Below, piece after piece: positions 18,476 through 26,129 of a DNA stretch of 64,000 bases. A program made the translations under genes and the position numbers. This DNA comes from Bacteroidota bacterium. Lineage in GTDB: Bacteria > Bacteroidota > Bacteroidia > Chitinophagales > Chitinophagaceae. The notes under the pieces were generated by a model. The model was not told where the DNA came from. It made no database searches and saw nothing but the letters and a program-made list of their open reading frames with translations. Location: assembly GCA_013289015.1 (NCBI GenBank), contig JABDAV010000003.1, forward strand, positions 1-64,000, given 5' to 3'. Each line of letters starts with the position of its first letter. Position 1 is the stretch's first letter.

Positions 18476-18940
18476 ATGATTACTCAAAAAATTACACCCT
18501 ATTTGTGGGTAGAGAAAAATGCCAAAGCTGTAGCAGATTACTACTTATCCATTTTTAAAGACGGTAAGCTGAAAGATTTTCGCAAGTTCGATAGTGACGA
18601 AAGTGGAAATGATGCAGGCATAGAAACAGCTGTAATTGAAATAGCAGGAATGGAGTTTAGTATATTAGCGGCAGGCCCACTATTCAAATTTAATGAAGCA
18701 GTTTCTTTTGTTATCAATACAAAAGACCAGGCTGAAACGGATTATTATTGGGAAGCTCTTACTAAAAATGGTGGTGAGGAAGGCTCTTGTGGATGGTGTA
18801 AAGATAAATATGGATTATCATGGCAAGTTGTACCAACTGAATATTTTGAATTAATACATAGCGATGACCCAATAGTAAGGGAAAAAGCAATGAAGAACAC
18901 ATTAAAGCAGAAAAAATTGATACTTTCAGAACTCAAATGA
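18476..18940 (+). CDS. VOC-superfamily protein, PhnB / 3-demethylubiquinone methyltransferase-like domain
   Basis: 154 residues, cytoplasmic, two beta-alpha-beta-beta-beta modules. The start ITQKITPYLWVEKNAKAVADYYLSIFKDGKL and the later EGSCGWCKDKYGLSWQVVP are hallmarks of the PhnB-like VOC group (Pfam 3-dmu-9_3-mt type), whose members are mostly uncharacterised and despite the name are not shown to methylate quinones. ATG at 18476. It lies between two REP-like elements in the accessory region. Confidence 0.9.
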   Translation: MITQKITPYLWVEKNAKAVADYYLSIFKDGKLKDFRKFDSDESGNDAGIETAVIEIAGMEFSILAAGPLFKFNEAVSFVINTKDQAETDYYWEALTKNGGEEGSCGWCKDKYGLSWQVVPTEYFELIHSDDPIVREKAMKNTLKQKKLILSELK

Positions 18941-19029
18941 ACAGATATCATTATTTATGGCAAGTAAGACATAGTTTGAAATAAAAAAGAGAAAAACTGC
19001 CCATAATAACTAAGATTTCGTTGCTTTCC

Positions 19030-19121
19030 GTCGAGCATCGTCTTCTGAAAGGGATGATGCGATTGAAATCGAAATTCTCTATTATATAACGCATCGTCCT
19101 CTACCAGAGACGATGCTTGAC
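19030..19121. repeat. REP-like double hairpin, copy 2
   Basis: 92 bp: GTCG foot at 19030, hairpins at 19035-19060 and 19091-19116, right end TGAC. Hairpin 2 (GCATCGTC ... GACGATGC) is perfect in its 8-bp stem; hairpin 1 has one G.T change. The inner spacer is about 30 bp. Confidence 0.8.
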
Positions 19122-19250
19122 AAGAAAATTGTAATTTTATAAATATATGAAAATCAGTAGTTGATTTTTTATGTTAGTCAGGATTCATCTTTCAATCAAG
19201 GAAGCATTAAAGGATAAGATACGATGAGCTAAAATGAAAAATAAAAAACA

Positions 19251-19661
19251 ATGAATAAAGAAACTCCATTGGCAGCCGTACAGCAATATATTGACGCTTT
19301 TAATCGGGGTGACGCCATTGCAATGGCAGCAATTTTTGATGTCCGTGGTCAGATCCTGGATGGTATGGCGCCGCATGTTTGGCAAGGCCCTACTGCGGCT
19401 TCGGATTGGTATAGGGATGTTTTGATTGAAGGCGAGGCACACGGTGCTTCCGGCTATTTCGTGACTCTTGGAGACCCCTTGCACAACAATGTAACTAAAG
19501 ACAGCGCCTATGTAGTAATGCCGGCTACAATGAAGTTCGACGTCAACGGTACGAAGGTGGTGCAGTCTGGAGCAGTTTTTACGGTCGCGTTGCATAAAAC
19601 GGCGGATGGTTGGCGTGTGGCTGCATGGGCCTGGGCAAAAGGAGCGAATAAAAATCAGTGA
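19251..19661 (+). CDS. SnoaL / NTF2-like protein
   Basis: 136 residues of the cystatin-like NTF2 fold: AVQQYIDAFNRGDAIAMAAIFD, then WQGPTAASDWYRDVLIEG, a central strand set, and the closing GWRVAAWAWAKG. Members range from cyclases to stress-linked binding proteins, so function is open. By eye the gene is markedly more GC-rich than its neighbours, with many GGC, GCG and GTC codons, a sign of separate origin. ATG at 19251. Confidence 0.85.
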   Translation: MNKETPLAAVQQYIDAFNRGDAIAMAAIFDVRGQILDGMAPHVWQGPTAASDWYRDVLIEGEAHGASGYFVTLGDPLHNNVTKDSAYVVMPATMKFDVNGTKVVQSGAVFTVALHKTADGWRVAAWAWAKGANKNQ

Positions 19662-19699
19662 TTGATAAACTGGATTGTGAAGAATTGCCTTCAATTCAA

Positions 19700-19858
19700 T
19701 CATAAGCTGCAACCAATAAGAATATTTGCTAAAGCAAGGCTGGACATCTTCTCTATCGCAGCGAGGTATTCATCACAAAACCAATGTGCGTGGCATGAGA
19801 GCTCCAGCTCATCTGGCTCAAGTATGCAGTCTGACTTTTTGTAGCGTACATGTGCCAT
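19700..19858 (-). CDS. Candidate small protein, 52 aa, unknown
   Basis: An ATG at 19858 opens a 52-codon frame (MAHVRYKKSDCILEPDEL...) containing CILEPDELELSCHAHWFCDEY and ending GCSL. The composition is protein-like, with acidic, Cys and aromatic residues and no low complexity, but I recognise no family. Nothing else occupies 19662-20023 apart from a GCAGGG/CCCTGC hairpin at about 19920-19939. It may be a real small gene or the remnant of a longer one. Confidence 0.3.
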   Translation of the reverse strand: MAHVRYKKSDCILEPDELELSCHAHWFCDEYLAAIEKMSSLALANILIGCSL

Positions 19859-20023
19859 TGCAACCTTTTATAAATTAAGGCACAAGTACCCAGCATACAA
19901 GCTTGCAACAATGAACACGCAGGGTCTCGTAGCCCTGCACATAAGCTTTAAACGAAGACCCTTCTAAGACAAAGACAACAAAACAGGATATACAATAACA
20001 ATAGATTAAAAAGGAAAAACTAT

Positions 20024-20317
20024 ATGACTAATAAACAGCTCGGCTATGTAATTAAAATGGTCGCAAAGCCAGGATATGGCGACACTCTACGCAAACTTGC
20101 CACAGACGGTATGAGAATAGCAAACGAAGGTGGCATGTGGGTTCATTGCCTGGTTGAAAACGAACCAGATACTTTGTGGACATTTGAATTTTTTGCGAAT
20201 GAAAAAGAAAAGGCTCGATACGAGGAAAGTGACCTTGCAGATAAACTACGTGATGAAATATTAGACCTTCTCGGCAGAGCCACCTCTACGTGTTGCGGTG
20301 ACACCATTTTCGGCTAG
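20024..20317 (+). CDS. Antibiotic biosynthesis monooxygenase (ABM) domain protein
   Basis: 97 residues with the ferredoxin-like ABM fold: YVIKMVAKPGYGDTLRKLATDGMRIAN, then the core MWVHCLVENEPDTLWTFEFFANEKEKARYEESD. Family members act as cofactor-free quinone or haem-type oxygenases or as small-molecule binding proteins. ATG at 20024, preceded by AAGGAAAAAC, one of the few purine-rich leaders in this window. Its codon use differs from the surrounding genes, consistent with acquisition. Confidence 0.88.
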   Translation: MTNKQLGYVIKMVAKPGYGDTLRKLATDGMRIANEGGMWVHCLVENEPDTLWTFEFFANEKEKARYEESDLADKLRDEILDLLGRATSTCCGDTIFG

Positions 20318-20442
20318 TTGGCTTCCAAAGATCTAGCTTGGGCTCGATGTCGAATTGAGATTAGACTTCACCGGCGACATTTCCTCCTTTTTTAGTTGAA
20401 GCAGGTTTCATAGCAATGCTACTGTTTAAGGAATACCAAACC

Positions 20443-20643
20443 TCAACCATTAGTTTCTTTTATTATTAGCAGCTTATTTCTTTTACACAACAGCTTTACT
20501 TTTTCGCCTGGTTTAAAACCAAGTTTATGCAGCCATTTGCCTTCTATGCGTATAGCAGGCACAGTAATATAAGTACGTTCACGGCTGTGATGTTTGGTGC
20601 TGATAGTCAGGTGTCGTTGCATAAGCTTAATATTAGCAGGCAT
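20443..20643 (-). CDS. SymE-family toxin-like protein
   Basis: 66 residues from ATG 20643 (in-frame TTG at 20673 and Met at residue 8 are alternatives). The C-terminal half, PAIRIEGKWLHKLGFKPGEK with VKLLCKRNKLLII after it, fits the SymE toxin signature (L.GkWL..aGF..G..v.v), an AbrB-like swapped-hairpin fold that in E. coli is an SOS-induced RNA endonuclease-like or nucleoid-acting toxin. It is divergent from an XRE regulator with about 130 bp between the starts. No antisense RNA (SymR-like) can be proven from sequence. Confidence 0.78.
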   Translation of the reverse strand: MPANIKLMQRHLTISTKHHSRERTYITVPAIRIEGKWLHKLGFKPGEKVKLLCKRNKLLIIKETNG

Positions 20644-20775
20644 CAAAATAGTAAATGGCTTTACTGTATGCAACAGTTACAGTATGTAAAACACGTGCAA
20701 ACTGTGTAAATTACATACCGCATTAGTTTTGAAAATGTTTTATTTTACAGCATCATTTACTTTAAACCATTAACC

Positions 20776-21201
20776 ATGACAGAGAATAAAATACATCACG
20801 GCAGGAATATAAAACGCTTCAGGGAACTGTTTGGCATAAAGCAGGAAGCGCTGGCACTGGAACTGGGTGATGACTGGAACCAGCAACGCATTTCTTTACT
20901 GGAACAAAAAGAAGAAATACCGGATAACGTACTGGAAGAAATAGCCAAAGTTTTAAAAGTACCTGCTGAAGCTATTAAACATTTTGATGAAGAAAAAGCG
21001 ATAAATGTAATTGGTAATACTGTAACTACTGTTAATGATAATGCAACCGGACAACTCTTTCAATTTAATCCTACAATAAATCCCATTGAAAAATGGATGG
21101 AAGCCCTTGAACAAAACAAACAACTGTATGAGCGTTTATTACAAGGTGAACGCGAAAAAGTGGAGCTGTTGGAAAAAATGCTGAAAGAAAGGCCCTGGTA
21201 A
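20776..21201 (+). CDS. XRE-family helix-turn-helix regulator
   Basis: 141 residues. Residues 5-65 form a Cro/CI-type HTH (IHHGRNIKRFRELFGIKQEALALELGDDWNQQRISLLEQ...). A polar linker with TGQLFQFNP follows, and then a coiled coil (KWMEALEQNKQLYERLLQGEREKVELLEKMLKER). The design is widespread in Bacteroidota as small regulators. It is divergent from the SymE-like gene, so could control it. The stop is followed at once by repeat X copy 2. Confidence 0.9.
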   Translation: MTENKIHHGRNIKRFRELFGIKQEALALELGDDWNQQRISLLEQKEEIPDNVLEEIAKVLKVPAEAIKHFDEEKAINVIGNTVTTVNDNATGQLFQFNPTINPIEKWMEALEQNKQLYERLLQGEREKVELLEKMLKERPW

Positions 21202-21203
21202 AT

Positions 21204-21399
21204 TCAATATCTCCTAAATAGCCATGTGTATGTGTGAGCCGTCGCATTGCGTTTTACCTGACGAAATTCTATATCATACCAAAATTTGGCGATATCAATA
21301 ACAATGAACTTTTAATTATAAATTTAATCCGGCATGTGCGGGATTCCGGGCTGGACGAATTTCAAATACCAGTTCTTCAAGCCTAACGTTGGTGGCAAT
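21204..21399. repeat. Dispersed repeat X, copy 2
   Basis: Second copy of the element at 17131-17276, about 196 bp long. It keeps CTCCTAAATA, GCATTGCGTTTTACCT, GACGAAATTCTATATCAT, ATTTCAAATACCAGTTCTTC and the GGCAAT end, with a ~50-bp insertion. The hairpin is degenerate here. It spans most of the gap between the XRE gene and the beta-lactamase-fold gene. Confidence 0.72.
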
Positions 21400-21464
21400 T
21401 TTTCGTGTGGCTGAATTATCCAAGGCATGATGTAACTTTTGCTTTTCTCACACGTAAACCGTGT

Positions 21465-23111
21465 ATGAAAATATTCTATTGCAGCCTATCTATACTAATT
21501 CATCTTTTTATAACTGAGGCAAAAGCTCAGGAAAGAAATAACGTTCAGCTTTTTTTGTCTGCATTGGATTCTATAAGAATATCTTTAAAAATCCCGGGAA
21601 TGGCTGTTGCTGTTATGAAAGAAGATTCTACTCTTTTAAATGATGGCTTAGGTTTCGCAGACTTAAAAAACAAAATTAAGGTTACACCAAATACTACTTT
21701 TAGAATAGCTTCTATTACCAAAACTTTTACTTCCACACTGATTATGCAATTAGTTGAGCAGGGAAAATTAACTCTGCAAACTCCAATCTCAAAATTCGGC
21801 ATTGATCTGGGTGATCCAAATATAAAAGTTAAAAATTTACTTACCCACACGTCTGAAATTGAGCCGGGAAAATATTATCAATATAACGGTTACCGCTATG
21901 GCAAATTAGGGCAGGTCATTGAAAAAGTATCGGGCATTCCTTTTTATCAATTACTGATGCAAAATATTGTGAAACCCCTGAACATGAATTTCACCGCTCC
22001 CGGTCTTCCTATTCATGATTCCTTATTCGACTTTGATATGTACACAAAAAACCATCCTGAGATGCTTCCCTTTTTTGAAAATTCATTTTCGCACCTTGCA
22101 AAAGCTTACGATGTTAATGATAAAGAAGAAATTGTTGAAACCCAATACCTCGATGAGTTTGGCGCTTTTGGCGGGTTAGCAACAAATGTAACTGACCTTT
22201 TAAAGTATTCTAAAGCTATTGACAGTAACGAATTTGTTTCTGCAAAAACCCAACAAGAAATATTTACTCCTAACCGGACAACAAATGGTGAAATAACACC
22301 TTATGGATTAGGTTGGTTTACTCAAAATTATAAGGGTATTGATTTTTATTGGCATTATGGACAGACACAAGGAGAGTCAGGTTTATTTGTAAAAGTTTCT
22401 TCAATGAAATTGACGCTTGCTGTGCTTACAAATAGTATAAAGCTGAGCAGTCCTTTTCCTCTTGGCGATGGCGATTTATTAATATCTCCGGTTGGTCAGC
22501 TTTTTTATAAATGTTTCGTGAATAAAGATGATGCCGTTTCCGGAATTGACTTTAGTCAACCTATTAATGAAATCCGGAAAGAAATCAAAGAACATTTTAA
22601 AAGTGAATACAAAGATTTTTATAATAAAGAAATAATTTCCGAAGCCACAATTGACAATTTTAAGGGCGACACTGCAAGCGCAAAAAAGCTTTATAATTTA
22701 TACGCAGAATTGAATTTTAAAAATATTCAGATCAGGAAATATAATTCGATTGTGGCACAGATTAATGATGTGGGCATCAATCAGGAAATTTCCAAAAAAT
22801 TTGTGCTTAAGAAGCCAACAAAAATTCAAATAACAGGTATCGGTGAAAACTGCTCGGGCGATTTTAAATCCTGGTGCGACTATGGCTGGATAGAAGATAC
22901 TGAAGGGAAAATTATTTGGCGGATGCAGACACAACCTGCCGTCCCTGCCGGAGGAGCAGTAAAAAATCAGAAAGTAGAAACTGTTATTACGCTCCTTGCA
23001 GGAACATATATTCTCAAATACAAATCCGATTCGGGACATGCTTATGATAATTGGGATTCATTGCCTCCAGACAATTTCATTTGGGGTATAACATTATCTT
23101 TAATTGACTAA
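21465..23111 (+). CDS. Exported serine hydrolase of the beta-lactamase / class C fold
   Basis: 548 residues from the ATG at 21465, which opens a signal peptide (MKIFYCSLSILIHLFITEAKAQ); an upstream GTG at 21405 would start inside repeat X. The N-terminal domain has the SxxK nucleophile motif (Ser83, SITK), a Tyr-containing NGYRYGKLGQ segment and the HYGQTQGESG motif in place of KTG. The ~200-residue C-terminal extension is beta-rich and unassigned. Relatives include D-alanyl-D-alanine peptidases and esterases; beta-lactam resistance should not be assumed. Confidence 0.88.
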   Translation: MKIFYCSLSILIHLFITEAKAQERNNVQLFLSALDSIRISLKIPGMAVAVMKEDSTLLNDGLGFADLKNKIKVTPNTTFRIASITKTFTSTLIMQLVEQGKLTLQTPISKFGIDLGDPNIKVKNLLTHTSEIEPGKYYQYNGYRYGKLGQVIEKVSGIPFYQLLMQNIVKPLNMNFTAPGLPIHDSLFDFDMYTKNHPEMLPFFENSFSHLAKAYDVNDKEEIVETQYLDEFGAFGGLATNVTDLLKYSKAIDSNEFVSAKTQQEIFTPNRTTNGEITPYGLGWFTQNYKGIDFYWHYGQTQGESGLFVKVSSMKLTLAVLTNSIKLSSPFPLGDGDLLISPVGQLFYKCFVNKDDAVSGIDFSQPINEIRKEIKEHFKSEYKDFYNKEIISEATIDNFKGDTASAKKLYNLYAELNFKNIQIRKYNSIVAQINDVGINQEISKKFVLKKPTKIQITGIGENCSGDFKSWCDYGWIEDTEGKIIWRMQTQPAVPAGGAVKNQKVETVITLLAGTYILKYKSDSGHAYDNWDSLPPDNFIWGITLSLID

Positions 23112-23163
23112 TATTTAAGTAAACTGCTATCAACAAAAGTATCCTTCGTTGGGCGAAATTTTT

Positions 23164-23355
23164 ATGCGAACAGTTTTTATAATCATATCAATCTTAAGCT
23201 TGACTTCATTGCAGGCACAAACAGTTGACACAAAAGCTGCTTCAGCTGACAGTACAAAGAAGGGGCTGCCATCAGCATACAATGCTGAAAGAAGGGCCCT
23301 GGTAAATCCTTCCTCAAAGCGTAAGGAAATCTTTTTGTCGAGCATCGTCTCCTGA
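23164..23355 (+). CDS. Short exported protein, probably truncated by a REP-like element
   Basis: 63 residues from ATG 23164 with a clear signal peptide (MRTVFIIISILSLTSLQAQ) and a polar mature part (TVDTKAASADSTKKG...SSKRKEIFLS). The final codons and the TGA stop lie inside the REP-like element starting at 23337, so the original C-terminus is probably gone. No family is recognised. A TTG at 23149 is an alternative start. Confidence 0.5.
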   Translation: MRTVFIIISILSLTSLQAQTVDTKAASADSTKKGLPSAYNAERRALVNPSSKRKEIFLSSIVS

Positions 23356-23414
23356 AAGGAACGATTCGGCTGAAATGAATAACGCATTGTCCCCTGTGAG
23401 AGAAGATGCCCGGC
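23337..23414. repeat. REP-like double hairpin, copy 3 (degenerate)
   Basis: GTCG foot at 23337, hairpin 1 at 23342-23367 and hairpin 2 at 23384-23409, both with mismatched stems. It is the most diverged and shortest copy (78 bp) and lies within the coding frame of the short exported protein. Confidence 0.7.
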
Positions 23415-23458
23415 AACAAATAATTTGGGTGTGCTAAATTTTTATGTTTATTTTGTAA

Positions 23459-23491
23459 GGTAAACTTACAAGTTTATATAACAAGTTTACC
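23459..23491. promoter_or_regulatory. Probable MarR operator
   Basis: A perfect 9-bp inverted repeat GGTAAACTT ... AAGTTTACC spans 23459-23491, ending 9 bp before the marR start codon. Within it TAAACTTACAAGTTTA (23461-23476) is a second perfect 7-2-7 palindrome, so three half-sites are present. Its size and position fit autoregulation by the adjacent MarR protein. Confidence 0.65.
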
Positions 23492-23499
23492 GATATTTA

Positions 23500-23934
23500 A
23501 TGGAAACAAAAGAGTTAGCATCGTTATTACGTTTGGCAATTTCCGCACTGCATAAAGGTTTGCGAAAACAAACACAAGCCGTCAATACTTATTCTATGAC
23601 GGAAATAGAAACCATTGGTCATTTAATGCATAATGGCTCTCTCCTGCCGACAGAATTGGCATCACTAACAAGAATTACAACACAATCCATGTCGCAGATA
23701 TTGAAAAAAATGGAAGAAGAAGGTATTATTAAAAGAACCCTATCAAAAGATGATAAGCGCAAGATCTATATTTCACTTACCGCTTCAGGAAAAAAAACTG
23801 TTGAAAAAACACGCTATGAAAAAGATGAATGGCTTAAAACCACCATTGAAAAATCGTTATCAGCGAAAGAAAAAGAATTGCTTATAAAAGCGTTGCCGGT
23901 GTTAAACAAATTATCTCAAACAAATAAAACATAA
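23500..23934 (+). CDS. MarR-family transcriptional regulator
   Basis: 144 residues, winged helix-turn-helix dimer. The wHTH spans about 35-100: MTEIETIGHLMHNGSLLPTELA, the recognition helix TTQSMSQILKKMEEEGIIKR and wing TLSKDDKRKIYISLT. It is the first gene of a tight operon with a small membrane protein, an MFS exporter and a hydrolase (gaps of 4, 4 and 33 bp). The usual logic is a repressor of an efflux system relieved by a small phenolic or drug-like ligand. A palindromic operator lies just upstream. Confidence 0.93.
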   Translation: METKELASLLRLAISALHKGLRKQTQAVNTYSMTEIETIGHLMHNGSLLPTELASLTRITTQSMSQILKKMEEEGIIKRTLSKDDKRKIYISLTASGKKTVEKTRYEKDEWLKTTIEKSLSAKEKELLIKALPVLNKLSQTNKT

Positions 23935-23938
23935 ACCC

Positions 23939-24253
23939 ATGGAATGGTACAATTATTTAAGTGCATTTTTTGCAGGGGTTTTTCTTACCAATTCTGTTCC
24001 GCATTTTGTAAGCGGCATTTGCGGTAATCCTTTTCCAACGCCGTTTGCAAAACCGCCGGGCAAAGGACTTTCCTCACCAATAGTAAATGTTGCATGGAGT
24101 TTATTCAACTTAATCATTGGTTTTTTTCTTTTAAAAAAAGCAAAGATCTCTTCCGATGATGATCTTTCATTAGCAATATTTTTTACCGGTATCGCATTGA
24201 TAAGTTTTTTTTCAGCGAAACATTTTACCAGGAAAGAAAAGACTAAAGATTAA
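23939..24253 (+). CDS. Small membrane protein of a MarR-MFS operon
   Basis: 104 residues with two or three transmembrane helices (about 5-25, 50-65 and 75-90) and the segment HFVSGICGNPFPTPFAKPPG, which recurs in uncharacterised membrane proteins of other bacteria. It begins 4 bp after marR and ends 4 bp before the MFS gene, so it is co-transcribed. Function unknown. Confidence 0.82.
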   Translation: MEWYNYLSAFFAGVFLTNSVPHFVSGICGNPFPTPFAKPPGKGLSSPIVNVAWSLFNLIIGFFLLKKAKISSDDDLSLAIFFTGIALISFFSAKHFTRKEKTKD

Positions 24254-24257
24254 GAAG

Positions 24258-25538
24258 ATGAAGATTAGTAACGTTAGTACATTCAGGGCATTTAAAAGTA
24301 CTAATTATACCCTATATTTTATCGGTCGTTCGGTTTCTCAATTCGGAACATGGATGCAGCGTACAGCAGTAGTTTGGATTGTTTATACTGCCACACATTC
24401 TGCTTTTATGCTTGGGCTTACTGTTTTTGCAGAACAGTTTCCATCGTTTTTGTTTTCTGCATTCGGCGGTGTTGCTGCAGACAGGTATGATAAATATAAA
24501 ATTGTAAACATTACGCAAATAACCTCTCTTATCCAGGCATGTTTACTTGCTGTATTGGTTATGACAAACCATTATGCTATCTGGCAAATACTTGTATTGA
24601 GTGTTATACTCGGCGTTATTAATGCTTACGATGTTCCGGCAAGACAATCTATGATAAACGAAGTTGTTGTGGATAGAGCAGACTTACCAAGCGCTCTTTC
24701 GTTAAGCGCAGCAATGGCAAGTGTTGCCAGGTTATTAGGCCCGGCAGTATCAGGAATTATTTTAGAAAAATCCGGAGCAGGCATTTGCTTCTTGCTCAAC
24801 GCTGCAAGTTTTGGCGCTGTAATGTTATCTATTGCATTTATGAAGAAACCGAAAACAATTCATCACAAACCAAAGAAGCATGTGCTTAAAGAACTTGCGG
24901 AAGGATTTATTTATTTAAAACAGGAAGCATCTATTGGTTTAGTGATCGTAATGCTATCTCTTATAGGCTTATTGGTATTGCCTTACGATACACTTGTTCC
25001 TGTATTTGCAAAAATTGTTTTTAAAGGAAACGCAACAACGTTCGGTTACATTACAAGTTTTATTGGCGTGGGCGCTGTTGCCGGAACTATTCTTTTAGCC
25101 TCATTAAAACAAAGTGCATCACTTAGAAAAATATTATTGTTAAGCACCGTTATTCTCGGAACAGGATTAATTTGTTTTTCTTATACCGATAATTTTTCGT
25201 TGGCAATGCCATTTGCTGTAATTATTGGGTTTGGTGCTATGGCACAGTTCACCACCTGCAATATTATTGTACAATCTGAAGCTGTTCCTGAAATGAGAGG
25301 AAGAGCCGTCAGCATTATATTAACTGCAATATTCGGCATGGTGCCTTTAGGAAGTTTAATTGTCGGTGCAGTTTCGCAAAGAATTGGTGCGCAAACCACT
25401 TTACTTTGCCAGGGCATTATTGCAATTGTTATTGCTGCTATCTTCTTTAATATTTTGAAGAAAAAAAATACACCAGGAAAAAACATTAATGAAGAACTGT
25501 TAGAAGAAGCAGAAGAAATATTTTTAAAAGAAGCATAA
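24258..25538 (+). CDS. MFS exporter (EntS/MFS_3-like)
   Basis: 426 residues with about 12 hydrophobic helices. The opening FRAFKSTNYTLYFIGRSVSQFGTWMQRTAVVWIVY and the motif GGVAADRYDKYK (motif A-like) place it in the MFS_3 group that includes the enterobactin exporter. The C-terminus is a short acidic tail (EELLEEAEEIFLKEA). Third gene of the marR operon; export of a toxic small molecule is inferred. Confidence 0.92.
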   Translation: MKISNVSTFRAFKSTNYTLYFIGRSVSQFGTWMQRTAVVWIVYTATHSAFMLGLTVFAEQFPSFLFSAFGGVAADRYDKYKIVNITQITSLIQACLLAVLVMTNHYAIWQILVLSVILGVINAYDVPARQSMINEVVVDRADLPSALSLSAAMASVARLLGPAVSGIILEKSGAGICFLLNAASFGAVMLSIAFMKKPKTIHHKPKKHVLKELAEGFIYLKQEASIGLVIVMLSLIGLLVLPYDTLVPVFAKIVFKGNATTFGYITSFIGVGAVAGTILLASLKQSASLRKILLLSTVILGTGLICFSYTDNFSLAMPFAVIIGFGAMAQFTTCNIIVQSEAVPEMRGRAVSIILTAIFGMVPLGSLIVGAVSQRIGAQTTLLCQGIIAIVIAAIFFNILKKKNTPGKNINEELLEEAEEIFLKEA

Positions 25539-25571
25539 ACAAAATAATATTCATAATAATAAAAATATAAA

Positions 25572-26129
25572 ATGGAAAACAAAAACACCGCTTTACTGGT
25601 AATGGATATGCAGGCATCTATCGTTAGCATGTTGCCCGTAAATGCAGCACCTACAAGCAATGTAATAAAGGCTATTGCACATGCACGCAACAATGGCTTT
25701 CCTGTTATTTATATTGTGGTTGGGTTCAGACAAGGCTTACCTGAAGTAAGCAGCAACAACAAAGGTTTTTCTGCATCTAAAGAAAGATTGGCAAATACAG
25801 ATATGAATGAATGGATGAAAATTGATGTTGCTGTTGCTCCGCAGGCAAATGACATTATTGTAACCAAACGCCGTGTAAGTGCATTTACGGGAAGTGATCT
25901 GGAAGTTGTTTTAAGAGCATTTGATGTAAAACATTTAGTGCTGACAGGTGTTGCAACAAGTGGCGTTGTTTTATCAACCGTTCGTGAAGCGGCAGACAAA
26001 GATTATGCTTTAACTGTTTTATCTGATGCTTGTGCAGATGGAGATGAAGAAGTACATCGTGTATTAACTACAAAAGTTTTTACGAGACAGGCAGATGTAA
26101 TTACAACTGATGAATGGAGCAAGTTGTAA
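25572..26129 (+). CDS. Isochorismatase-family hydrolase (catalytic Cys absent)
   Basis: 185 residues: LLVMDMQASIVSMLP carries the first catalytic Asp and KRRVSAFTGSDLEVVLRA the Lys region. The nucleophile segment reads GVATSGVVLSTVREA, with Gly/Val where cysteine hydrolases of this superfamily have Cys. A recognisable Cys-less branch with the same wording (TSGVVLSTVR...DACADGDEEVHR) exists, so this need not mean decay. Last intact gene of the marR operon. Substrate unknown. Confidence 0.88.
   Translation: MENKNTALLVMDMQASIVSMLPVNAAPTSNVIKAIAHARNNGFPVIYIVVGFRQGLPEVSSNNKGFSASKERLANTDMNEWMKIDVAVAPQANDIIVTKRRVSAFTGSDLEVVLRAFDVKHLVLTGVATSGVVLSTVREAADKDYALTVLSDACADGDEEVHRVLTTKVFTRQADVITTDEWSKL

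Noticed and set aside
19185-19712. 175-codon minus-strand frame
   Set aside because: It is antisense to the SnoaL-like gene, whose motifs and start are clear.
21405-21464. GTG start for the beta-lactamase-fold gene
   Set aside because: It would place 20 extra residues read from repeat X before a perfectly good signal peptide beginning at 21465.
21465-23111. Antibiotic-resistance beta-lactamase
   Set aside because: Only the fold and SxxK are seen; the long C-terminal extension and HYG motif are typical of esterase/peptidase relatives.
18281-23414. Intrinsic terminators at the GCATCGTC hairpins
   Set aside because: No T run follows the stems, and the paired inverted layout with a GTCG foot repeats three times, which fits REP-like elements better.
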